Source: an uncultured Spirochaetia bacterium
GTDB lineage: Bacteria; Spirochaetota; Spirochaetia; CAKZLE01
Assembly: GCA_937125225.1 (NCBI GenBank)
Contig: CAKZLE010000020.1
Coordinates: forward strand, 310,001 to 374,000
Reading direction: 5' to 3'
DNA length: 64,000 nucleotides
The number at the start of each line of letters is the position of its first letter. The first letter of the stretch is position 1. Shown piece after piece: positions 46,495 through 54,020 of this stretch. Both the position numbers and the translations under genes were made by a program. A model generated the notes under the pieces. That model searched no databases and was not told the origin of the DNA. It was given only the letters and a program-made list of their open reading frames with translations.

Positions 46495-49367
46495 AAGTGA
46501 ACTTTACGTTAAATGATGTACCTCGAACAGAGGCCGTATCAGTTAATGAGAATCTGCAGGAGATGCTGCAGAGGATCGGTATGATATCAGTCAGAGATAG
46601 TGACAACCATCGAGGTTTTGTTGGATCCGATACCATCCTATTCGATGGGGTTCCAGTGAATGCTGGATTGATGATCGCAGCACAGATCAATGGACATTCC
46701 ATCACCACTGCTGAAGCTCTCTCTACCATAGAGCGACCCTTGAGCCCAGTTCAATCTGCGATGATCGATGCAGGTGTAGTCCAATCTGGCTACAATGCTC
46801 CGGCTGCTGCACTTTTGATAACCGAACTTCTTGCTCGGAAGGCTGATCCTAGCAAAGCAGAGATCAAAGAAGCCCTATCCTCTCTATACAATCGTGCAAC
46901 TGGATATGAGCAGTTCTTCACGGCTGTAGAGCTTGCGAAGAAACGGATCATTGATGAGAAGGCAACCATGAAAGTGAGCGATGAGTTCAGAGATGATCTG
47001 AAGTATGTCGGAAAGGCTCACCGAAAGGTTGATGGTGCTAAACTCGTTAGAGGAGATAGAGCTTTCGTAGAGGATATGGTCCTCCCTGGCTCTTATATCC
47101 TGAAGATGTTACACAGTCCCCATGCCTCAGCTTATATCATGAATATTGATACTACAGAAGCTGAAGCACTCCCGGGTGTACGACTCGTACTTACCTATAA
47201 GAATGTTCCCGATAACTACTATACCCCGGCTGGACAGGGCTTCCCTGAACCATCCCCTTGGGATAGACGGATGTTCTCTCAGAAGGTCAACCATGTGGGA
47301 GATCGAGTAGCTGCAGTCGTGGCAGACACCGAAGCGATAGCTCTTACAGCCCTTGAAAGGATCAAGGTCGAATATGAGGTCCTCAAACCTGTGTTCACCA
47401 TAGAAGAGGCTGAAGCAGAGGGCTCTCCCATCGTCCATAACTCAGTGGTCTCCTATGTAGTAGGGGCTCCTGATGACTTGGAAGAGAAGAACAAGAACGC
47501 AGATCCAAGAGATGGCAGGATAGAGATCCAGTTTCCTATCGGTGCTGACCCCCATGCCAATAAGGCGGCAAGTGTATCAGGCTCTATCGGAGATGTCGAG
47601 AAGGGCTTCGCAGAGGCTGATACCGTCATCGAGAGAACCTATGAGACTGCTCAGTTCCAGTGTACTCCTTGTGAGACACATATCGTATATACCAAGATGG
47701 ATGGGGATCGATTGGTCATCCATGCATCAACACAGGTGCCGTTCTTCGTCAGGAGGATCGTCTCTAAGATCATAGGTATTGATGAGAACAAGATACGTGT
47801 CATCAAGGAACGAGTAGGTGGTGGGTATGGTTCGAAGCAGGAGGTCCTCCTAGAGGATGTCTGTGCCTATGCGACCTGGATCACCAAGAAACCGGTTCTT
47901 TTCCACTTCACTAGAGAAGAGGAATATACTAATAGTGTATCTCGATTCCCCATGAAGATAACCGTGAAGATCGGAGCCAAGAAAGATGGTACCTTCACTG
48001 CGATGTATATGGATCTGAAGGCCAATAATGGTCCATATGGAAACCATTGTCTGACAGTCCCCATGAACGGTTGTTCAAAGTCATTACCACTCTATCTGAG
48101 TGATAACATAGCCTTTGATGTGAACGTGTTCTATTCGAATATCATGCCTACCGGAGCCTACCAGGGTTACGGTGCACCAAAAGCGAACTTCGCTCTGCAT
48201 ATGGCTATCGCAGAGCTCTCCGAAAAACTCGGGATCGATATGCTCGAAGTCGTTGAGAAGAATCGAGTCGATGAAGGGGATACCCTTGAGATCCTTCGAT
48301 GTCTCGGAGAGGGACGAGAGGGCACACCTGCTACGATCAAGAGTTGTGGACTCGCTGCATCAGTATCTGAAGGTGCGAAGATGATCGAGTGGGGTAAGAA
48401 AGAAGAGAGTTCAGATATCGACATCAAGATCGGAAAAGGAATGGCTTTGATCCAACAGGGATCAGGACTACCTGGACTCGATATATCGAATGCTGATGTG
48501 AAGATGCTCAATGATGGTTCGGTGATCATCCACTCAGGTGGAGCGGATCTTGGAACAGGTCTTGATACGATCAGTGTGAAGATGACTGCAGAGATCCTCA
48601 ATATGGATCCAGAGCGGATCACTATCCTCTCAGGCGATACTGACCAGACACCGTTCGACACTGGAGCCTTCGCATCGAGTGGTACCTTCTTCTCTGGTGG
48701 TGCAGTCAACAATGCTGCAGAAGAGTTGAAGAAGAAGATCCTCAAGACTGCTTCAGAGATGATAGGAGAACCTGTGGAGGATCTGAATCTGCAGTTCCCT
48801 GAGAAGGTTAATGGGCTCAAGGGCTCCGTGACCTTCAGAGAGATCGCTCAGGCGACTCATGGTGGTGAGAGTGAGGGACAGCTCATTGGCTCAGCCTCCT
48901 TTACCTGTGATGACGCCTCGTTCCCTTATGGTGCTCACTTTGCACAGGTAGCTGTGGATAGAAGGACCGGTGAAGTCAAAGTACAGAAGTATTATGCATT
49001 GCAGGACTGCGGGACACCGATCAACCCCGAACTAGCAGAGGGACAGATCTATGGAGCTGTCATGAAGTCTATCGGGCATACCTTGTATGAGGAGGTGAAG
49101 CTCTCTCCAGAAGGAAAGAACCTCACTACTGACCTCGAATCCTACGGAGCACCACTTATCGGTGATATCCCAGAGGATTTCAAGGTAAAACTCGTTGAGA
49201 CGACAGATCCCTACGGACCTTTCGGAAGCAAGTCGGTCTCAGAGATCGCTATGAACGGAGCTGCTCCTGCTATCGCTAATGCGATACATGATGCACTCGG
49301 AATATGGATAAGAGAACTCCCTATAACACCAGAGAAGATCCTTCGGGCATTAGGGAAGATCAAATAA
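46491..49367 (+). CDS. xdhD: XdhD-type molybdenum hydroxylase, large subunit with cysteine-free Fe-S-like domain
   Basis: 958 residues, against 956 in E. coli XdhD, and alike along the whole length. Residues 1-165 have the shape of the 2Fe-2S small subunit but no cysteine: QCGFCTPG is QSGYNAPA (98-105) and LCRCTGY is LYNRATGY (132-139). The molybdopterin domains follow (RVGGGYGSKQEVLLEDV, GGADLGTGLDT), with the catalytic Glu in SVSEIAMNG near the end. The family hydroxylates purines and similar N-heterocycles, and XdhD belongs to anaerobic purine or urate breakdown clusters. Here it sits in a methyltransferase cluster. The gene overlaps ygfM by 4 nt, and the UroD-type gene starts 32 nt downstream. 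Confidence 0.92.
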   Translation: MKVNFTLNDVPRTEAVSVNENLQEMLQRIGMISVRDSDNHRGFVGSDTILFDGVPVNAGLMIAAQINGHSITTAEALSTIERPLSPVQSAMIDAGVVQSGYNAPAAALLITELLARKADPSKAEIKEALSSLYNRATGYEQFFTAVELAKKRIIDEKATMKVSDEFRDDLKYVGKAHRKVDGAKLVRGDRAFVEDMVLPGSYILKMLHSPHASAYIMNIDTTEAEALPGVRLVLTYKNVPDNYYTPAGQGFPEPSPWDRRMFSQKVNHVGDRVAAVVADTEAIALTALERIKVEYEVLKPVFTIEEAEAEGSPIVHNSVVSYVVGAPDDLEEKNKNADPRDGRIEIQFPIGADPHANKAASVSGSIGDVEKGFAEADTVIERTYETAQFQCTPCETHIVYTKMDGDRLVIHASTQVPFFVRRIVSKIIGIDENKIRVIKERVGGGYGSKQEVLLEDVCAYATWITKKPVLFHFTREEEYTNSVSRFPMKITVKIGAKKDGTFTAMYMDLKANNGPYGNHCLTVPMNGCSKSLPLYLSDNIAFDVNVFYSNIMPTGAYQGYGAPKANFALHMAIAELSEKLGIDMLEVVEKNRVDEGDTLEILRCLGEGREGTPATIKSCGLAASVSEGAKMIEWGKKEESSDIDIKIGKGMALIQQGSGLPGLDISNADVKMLNDGSVIIHSGGADLGTGLDTISVKMTAEILNMDPERITILSGDTDQTPFDTGAFASSGTFFSGGAVNNAAEELKKKILKTASEMIGEPVEDLNLQFPEKVNGLKGSVTFREIAQATHGGESEGQLIGSASFTCDDASFPYGAHFAQVAVDRRTGEVKVQKYYALQDCGTPINPELAEGQIYGAVMKSIGHTLYEEVKLSPEGKNLTTDLESYGAPLIGDIPEDFKVKLVETTDPYGPFGSKSVSEIAMNGAAPAIANAIHDALGIWIRELPITPEKILRALGKIK

Positions 49368-49399
49368 CAAATCTAGAACAAGGAGAAACTACTGATTAG

Positions 49400-50770
49400 A
49401 TGAATGGAAAAGAGTTAGTCATTGACATCTTGAATCATAAAGAGGTCCCAAGACCTGCATGGGTCCCCTATGCAGGGATACATGCAGGGAAGACAAAAGG
49501 GTATAGTGCTATTGAGGTCCTCCAGGATGAGGATAAACTCCTCGAATCTCTCATTGAGGTGAACAGGCTCTACAGTCCAGATGGACAGACGGTCATGTTC
49601 GATCTTCAGTTAGAGGCTGAGATCCTTGGATGTGAACTGAAATGGGTAGAGAAGAATCTGCCTTCAGTAGTCTCACACCCTCTGAAGAAGAACCCTGAGA
49701 TCCCTACCCAGATGCTGAAGAAAGATGATGGACGACTTCCTATGGTCTGGAACGTCATGCGACGTTTCAAAGAGGCCGTTGGTGACCATACCGCTTTATA
49801 TGGACTATTCTGTGGACCATTTACTCTAGCCTCTCATCTTCGAGGTACCAAGCTGTTCATGGATATGATCAAGAATCCAGATTATATGCATGAGATCCTA
49901 GCCTATACCACTGAGATCGCCATAAACATGTGTGACTTCTATATCGAAGAGGAGATGGATATCATCGTGCCGGTGGATCCTCTGATGTCTCAGATCTCAC
50001 CAAAACACTTTGCTCAGTATTTTCTCGAACCCTATACGAGACTCTTTGACTACATCCGGGAGAAGGGTTCCTACAGCTCCTTCTTCGTCTGTGGTAATGC
50101 GATCCATAATATCGATCTGATGTGTCAATGTGGACCTGATGCGATCGCAGTTGATGAGAATGTCAGCATGATCGAAGCAAAGAAGATCACGGATAAGCAT
50201 GATGTGGTCCTCGGAGGTAATATTCCGCTGACGACCGTGATGCTCTTTGGGAATCAGCAAGACAATATGAAATATACGGTCGATATGCTCGATGGGATGG
50301 AAGCTGCAGGGCTCTCGATAACGAAGAACCTGATCGTCGCACCAGGTTGTGACATGCCCTATGATGTACCGCCACAGAACTCTGTAGCAGTCGCACAGGC
50401 AGTCCAGGATACTGATGTGGTCAGGAAACTCGTAGAGAATCATTCAGATAGTACTAACTTCGCAGATATCAAGGTCGATCTACCAGATTATGAGAACCTC
50501 GATAGACCTCTTATGGAGGCCTTCCTTCTCGATCCTATCGCCTGTGCTGCCTGTACCTATATGGAGGCAGCGGCCAAGTCCGGGAAAGAGGTCTTGGGAG
50601 ATAGCATAGATTTTGCAGCCTATCAATACAATAATCCTGATGATATAGCTCGAATACAGCAGCTCGGTATCACCTGTCTGCCAAGTATCTATATCAATGG
50701 TGAGTTGAAATACCCCTCGATCATTCCCAGTACCGAAGAACTCGTAGAGGAACTTAAAAAGCTCATGTGA
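49400..50770 (+). CDS. UroD-family corrinoid methyltransferase fused to a thioredoxin-like domain
   Basis: 456 residues. Residues 1-345 follow the uroporphyrinogen decarboxylase-like methyltransferases (MtbA/MtaA/CmuA), which pass the methyl group from the corrinoid protein to a thiol acceptor through zinc. Of the His-x-Cys...Cys zinc site, Cys231 (FFVCGN) and Cys317 (APGCDMP) remain, but the His position is Phe229. Residues 365-456 form an added thioredoxin-like domain with a CAAC motif (382-385) and a cis-Pro region (TCLPSIYING). The usual length is about 340, so the extension is a fusion. An in-frame TAG directly precedes the ATG, so no earlier start is possible. AGGAG lies 14 nt upstream. 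Confidence 0.85.
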   Translation: MNGKELVIDILNHKEVPRPAWVPYAGIHAGKTKGYSAIEVLQDEDKLLESLIEVNRLYSPDGQTVMFDLQLEAEILGCELKWVEKNLPSVVSHPLKKNPEIPTQMLKKDDGRLPMVWNVMRRFKEAVGDHTALYGLFCGPFTLASHLRGTKLFMDMIKNPDYMHEILAYTTEIAINMCDFYIEEEMDIIVPVDPLMSQISPKHFAQYFLEPYTRLFDYIREKGSYSSFFVCGNAIHNIDLMCQCGPDAIAVDENVSMIEAKKITDKHDVVLGGNIPLTTVMLFGNQQDNMKYTVDMLDGMEAAGLSITKNLIVAPGCDMPYDVPPQNSVAVAQAVQDTDVVRKLVENHSDSTNFADIKVDLPDYENLDRPLMEAFLLDPIACAACTYMEAAAKSGKEVLGDSIDFAAYQYNNPDDIARIQQLGITCLPSIYINGELKYPSIIPSTEELVEELKKLM

Positions 50771-50812
50771 TCAATATGATCGAATCTGTTGGATGAACGC
50801 ATCCAATGATCG

Positions 50813-50860
50813 GGCTATCAGCTAGCAGTCAATCTTCTGTTGGTTGGTAGCCTTTGTTTT
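50813..50860 (+). terminator. Terminator of the methyltransferase/hydroxylase operon
   Basis: A 16-bp stem rich in G-U pairs (50813-50828 with 50837-50852), an 8-nt loop and TTTGTTTT. It closes the cluster that begins at the bmp gene. Confidence 0.75.
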
Positions 50861-51031
50861 ACCCCTGTGGTAACAACTTGTAACGGGCACCAGATGGATA
50901 AAGCTTATCATCTCCATCATGGTAGAATAGAGGAAATAACGCTCAGAGAGCTATAAAAGTAAGATTCTAATTGTATTTCGAATCATATTGTACTATGGTT
51001 GAATTGAACACACGGTGAGACAGGAGAATGT

Positions 51032-52381
51032 ATGAGAATAACAAATAAGGTATTTAATGATCTAGGACTCTTTATGATGTTCTTTGGATTGATCATAGGG
51101 ATCATCTTCCCCTTCTTCATGCTACTATTCGGAGTACCTGCCTCCTATGTCATGACCTTCGGGTTCTTTTCCTCCTGTATTGGTGCGGGGATCGTCGTGG
51201 GTGCTGTGAACCTCATCTTGAGTAGGGTCATCGTCGCGAAGAGGTTGAAGATCCTCTCTCATAAGATGACCTTCATCACAGGTCATCTTGGTTCTAAGAT
51301 GACCAATGAAGAGATAGATATGTGTACGAAGGACACCTGTAAGATCATCGTCGATTCTGAGGATGAGATAGGGGAGAGTGCGCAGGCCTTCAACGATCTT
51401 GTAGAGAATCTCTCGAAATCGATGAAGACTGAGAACTCTATCAAACTCTTCAATGAGGTCCTTACCTCTCAACTCGATATCGATGCTATAGCCCAGAAGG
51501 GTATGGAACAGCTTATCTCCTATCTTGATGCTCAAGGTGGCGCAGTACTTCTCGAAAGAGGTGGTGATCTGTTTGTCGAGTCCTCATATGCGATCAAGGA
51601 TGTGGGGCAACTCGTTAACAACGATGTAGTGTGGAAGGCTCTCAAGAGTGCACAACGACAGGTACTCCATATGCATAAGGATATCATCGTAGATCAGGCA
51701 CTCGTTGAGTTCTTTCCTGACGAGACGATCATTGAACCTCTCGTTTACAAAGGAATATCGCTTGGTGTGATCATATTGGCAAGTTCTCATAAGATACCCG
51801 AAGGGTTGCTCTATGGGTTCGAGATGTGTATCAGGACATTTACCCTATCTTTGAGGAATGCCGTCACCTATGAACAGTTGCAGCAGTTGGCTGCCAATGA
51901 TCCCTTGACCGGGGTCTATAACAGACGATTTGGTATGGTCAGATTAAAAGAGGAATATAATAGGTCAGTACGGAGCAATCTCCCACTAGGAGTGCTCATG
52001 ATAGATATTGACCACTTTAAATCGGTGAATGACACCTATGGTCATACCATCGGGGATAAGATCCTCATCAATATGACCCGCATCACCAAGATGGCCCTTC
52101 GAGAGGGTGACATTCTCCTTCGCTACGGTGGAGAGGAGTTCATGGTCATCATGCCGGGAGCCTCAAGGCAGGATTCAGAGTTCGTCGCAGAGAGAGTCCG
52201 TCGTATGATCGAAGAGTCTTCTGCACAGCATGGGGAGCACCAGATATCTGTGACAGTCTCGATAGGAGCGGTATCCTCTCCTGAGACTGACGTGAGTGAT
52301 GAATCTAAATTGATCGCTTTATCAGACAAGGCTCTTTATGAGGCGAAAGAGCAGGGGAGAAATCGTGTCATTCTCTACTAG
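51032..52381 (+). CDS. Membrane diguanylate cyclase with GAF-like domain
   Basis: 449 residues. Two N-terminal membrane helices (about residues 12-70) are followed by a linker, a GAF-like domain (about 130-280, MEQLISYLDAQGGAVLLERGG) and a GGDEF domain with active GGEEF (LLRYGGEEF). The RxxD feedback site (REGD) lies before it. It makes cyclic di-GMP and senses a cytoplasmic signal through the GAF-like part. AGGAG lies 6 nt before the ATG. The nth gene begins inside its last codons. Confidence 0.9.
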   Translation: MRITNKVFNDLGLFMMFFGLIIGIIFPFFMLLFGVPASYVMTFGFFSSCIGAGIVVGAVNLILSRVIVAKRLKILSHKMTFITGHLGSKMTNEEIDMCTKDTCKIIVDSEDEIGESAQAFNDLVENLSKSMKTENSIKLFNEVLTSQLDIDAIAQKGMEQLISYLDAQGGAVLLERGGDLFVESSYAIKDVGQLVNNDVVWKALKSAQRQVLHMHKDIIVDQALVEFFPDETIIEPLVYKGISLGVIILASSHKIPEGLLYGFEMCIRTFTLSLRNAVTYEQLQQLAANDPLTGVYNRRFGMVRLKEEYNRSVRSNLPLGVLMIDIDHFKSVNDTYGHTIGDKILINMTRITKMALREGDILLRYGGEEFMVIMPGASRQDSEFVAERVRRMIEESSAQHGEHQISVTVSIGAVSSPETDVSDESKLIALSDKALYEAKEQGRNRVILY

Positions 52382-53009
52382 GGAGGAGCATGTCCTTCAG
52401 GTTCATAGACTACTCGATTCCCTCTATGGGGATAATATAGGGTTTCTTGAGGCTCATACTCTTGGAGCCTATCAACTGCTGATCGCAGTCATCCTCTCTG
52501 CCCAGACCACCGACCGGCAGGTGAATGTCATCACACCTGCACTCTTTGAGAAATACCCCACACCGGCTGATTTAGCAAAAGCAAAACAGGTCGAGGTAGA
52601 ACATATCATCAGATCCACCGGCTTCTATCACGCAAAGGCACGGAATATCATCGGGGCCGGGAAGGTCCTTGCAGAGAGTTTCAATAATACGGTCCCTCAG
52701 ACGATGAAGGAGCTTATCTCTCTTCCCGGTGTCGGTAGAAAGACTGCAGGGGTGATTCTTGGTTCGATCTTCGGAAAACCTGCGATCATCGTAGATACCC
52801 ATTTCAAGCGTGTGGTCAAAAGGATAGGTCTTACGAGACAGACAGATCCGGTCAAGGTTGAGAATGATATCGCTGCTATATTAGCTGCTGAGTACCATTA
52901 CAGATTCTCCATGACTGTGAACACTCATGGCAGAGAGTACTGCAATGCAAGAAGACCTGCCTGTGATCGTTGTCCTATCGCTGAGCTGTGTTTGAAAGTA
53001 GGGGTTTAA
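52365..53009 (+). CDS. nth: Endonuclease III
   Basis: 214 residues from GTG 52365, with AGGGGAG 5 nt upstream, overlapping the GGDEF gene by 17 nt. The helix-hairpin-helix LPGVGRKTA contains the catalytic Lys, and VDTHFKRV the catalytic Asp. The 4Fe-4S ligands are spaced C-x6-C-x2-C-x5-C in CNARRPACDRCPIAELC. It removes oxidised pyrimidines from DNA and nicks the abasic site. Its stop lies 5 nt from the stop of the convergent unknown gene. Confidence 0.97.
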   Translation: MSFSTREEHVLQVHRLLDSLYGDNIGFLEAHTLGAYQLLIAVILSAQTTDRQVNVITPALFEKYPTPADLAKAKQVEVEHIIRSTGFYHAKARNIIGAGKVLAESFNNTVPQTMKELISLPGVGRKTAGVILGSIFGKPAIIVDTHFKRVVKRIGLTRQTDPVKVENDIAAILAAEYHYRFSMTVNTHGREYCNARRPACDRCPIAELCLKVGV

Positions 53010-53014
53010 GGAAC

Positions 53015-53503
53015 TCATCCTCTCAGATGATGCTCCTCTAGTGTGGAGATGAACAGATCTTCCCACCAAGAGATCTCTGAAGAGACGGTGATCCTCATCG
53101 TAGTGATCCAGAGATCGGAGATTCGACAGGGACTATCAAGAGGTATCAACTCGGTCGTTTCCTCTTTCTCCCCAATATAGATCCCCTCCGATATGGGGAA
53201 CAATCCTGAAATGGTTTCTGGCATGCTGTTCTGAACCGATCGAATGAGTCCAGGCTCCTCTAGGGGAAGATACCAGCTATTACTATTGAGAATCGGCTCT
53301 CTGTTTATTGCCATACCCTGCTTGAATGCGGTAATATAGGGCTTGGGTAGGGGAGAATCCGAACTACTCCAGTACAGTGGTATAAGAGGAGGGAAAGCCA
53401 TAGCGGAGACACAGTCATACGCTTTATAGAGTTTTCTCTTATATGCTGTTAGTGCAAGATGGGCTGATTGTGAGACCGTTAAGGCATGCAGGAGTATTTC
53501 CAT
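53015..53503 (-). CDS. Protein of unknown function
   Basis: 162 residues from ATG 53503. I do not recognise the family. It is mostly soluble in composition, with a Pro/Tyr-rich segment near residues 36-60 and an acidic C-terminal part. No signal peptide or membrane helix is clear. Support for a real gene comes from its promoter (TTGCAA-16-TATGGT), which ends 7 nt before the ATG as in other leaderless genes here, and from filling the space to nth without overlap. Confidence 0.55.
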   Translation of the reverse strand: MEILLHALTVSQSAHLALTAYKRKLYKAYDCVSAMAFPPLIPLYWSSSDSPLPKPYITAFKQGMAINREPILNSNSWYLPLEEPGLIRSVQNSMPETISGLFPISEGIYIGEKEETTELIPLDSPCRISDLWITTMRITVSSEISWWEDLFISTLEEHHLRG

Positions 53504-53510
53504 GATTTTT

Positions 53511-53538
53511 ACCATACTTAAATTGATAATAATTGCAA
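53511..53538 (-). promoter_or_regulatory. Promoter of the unknown gene at 53503
   Basis: On the minus strand TTGCAA, a 16-nt spacer and TATGGT, ending 7 nt before the ATG. No ribosome binding site is present. Confidence 0.5.
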
Positions 53539-53694
53539 TAGGGGACTTTACATAATCCCGATTATTTGCTACTTTCAACGAGCTATAGTTTCATATTATG
53601 ATATCTGATACAGAACTGTCTTTAGCAGGTATGATCCTATGAATCATGATTTATAAATGTATAGCATTAGATCCTTATAAGGTGGAGATATAGT

Positions 53695-53922
53695 ATGGCA
53701 CGTAGATGTGAAATATGCGGAAAGGGTACAGTCGCAGGAAATAACGTACCAAGAAAAGGTCAAGCTAAGAAAAATGGTGGTGTTGGTCAGCACATTGGTG
53801 TAAAGACTAAACGTGTCTTCAAACCAAACATCGTCAAAGTAAAAGCAAACATCAATGGAACCACAAAGACTATCAAAGTCTGTACAAGATGCTTGAAAAG
53901 CGGAAAAGTTCAGAAGGTATAA
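53695..53922 (+). CDS. rpmB: Large ribosomal subunit protein bL28
   Basis: 75 residues, basic, with the bL28 start ARRCEICGKGTVAGNNVPRKGQ. The two Cys pairs (CEIC, CTRC) make it the zinc-binding form. It is part of the 50S subunit. AAGGTGGAG precedes the ATG and a strong terminator follows, so it is transcribed alone. Confidence 0.98.
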   Translation: MARRCEICGKGTVAGNNVPRKGQAKKNGGVGQHIGVKTKRVFKPNIVKVKANINGTTKTIKVCTRCLKSGKVQKV

Positions 53923-53963
53923 TCACTTGTACGAGTGATTCGTCTATGGTTTAACCAAAATAG

Positions 53964-53991
53964 AGAGCCCCTTCGATAGGGCTCTTTTTTT
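53964..53991 (+). terminator. Terminator of rpmB
   Basis: AGAGCCC/GGGCTCT (53964-53970 with 53979-53985) followed by a run of T. Confidence 0.92.
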
Positions 53992-54020
53992 ATACATTTT
54001 ATTTTTAGAGGACAGATAAC

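Noticed and set aside
48167-48820. Long open frame (217 codons) opposite to xdhD
   Set aside because: It lies wholly inside a strongly supported gene, is Ser/Pro-rich as antisense frames of this base composition are, and has no ribosome binding site.
49397-49399. In-frame TAG directly before the UroD-type methyltransferase ATG
   Set aside because: The sequence upstream has no start codon or protein-like frame. It only shows that the gene cannot start earlier.
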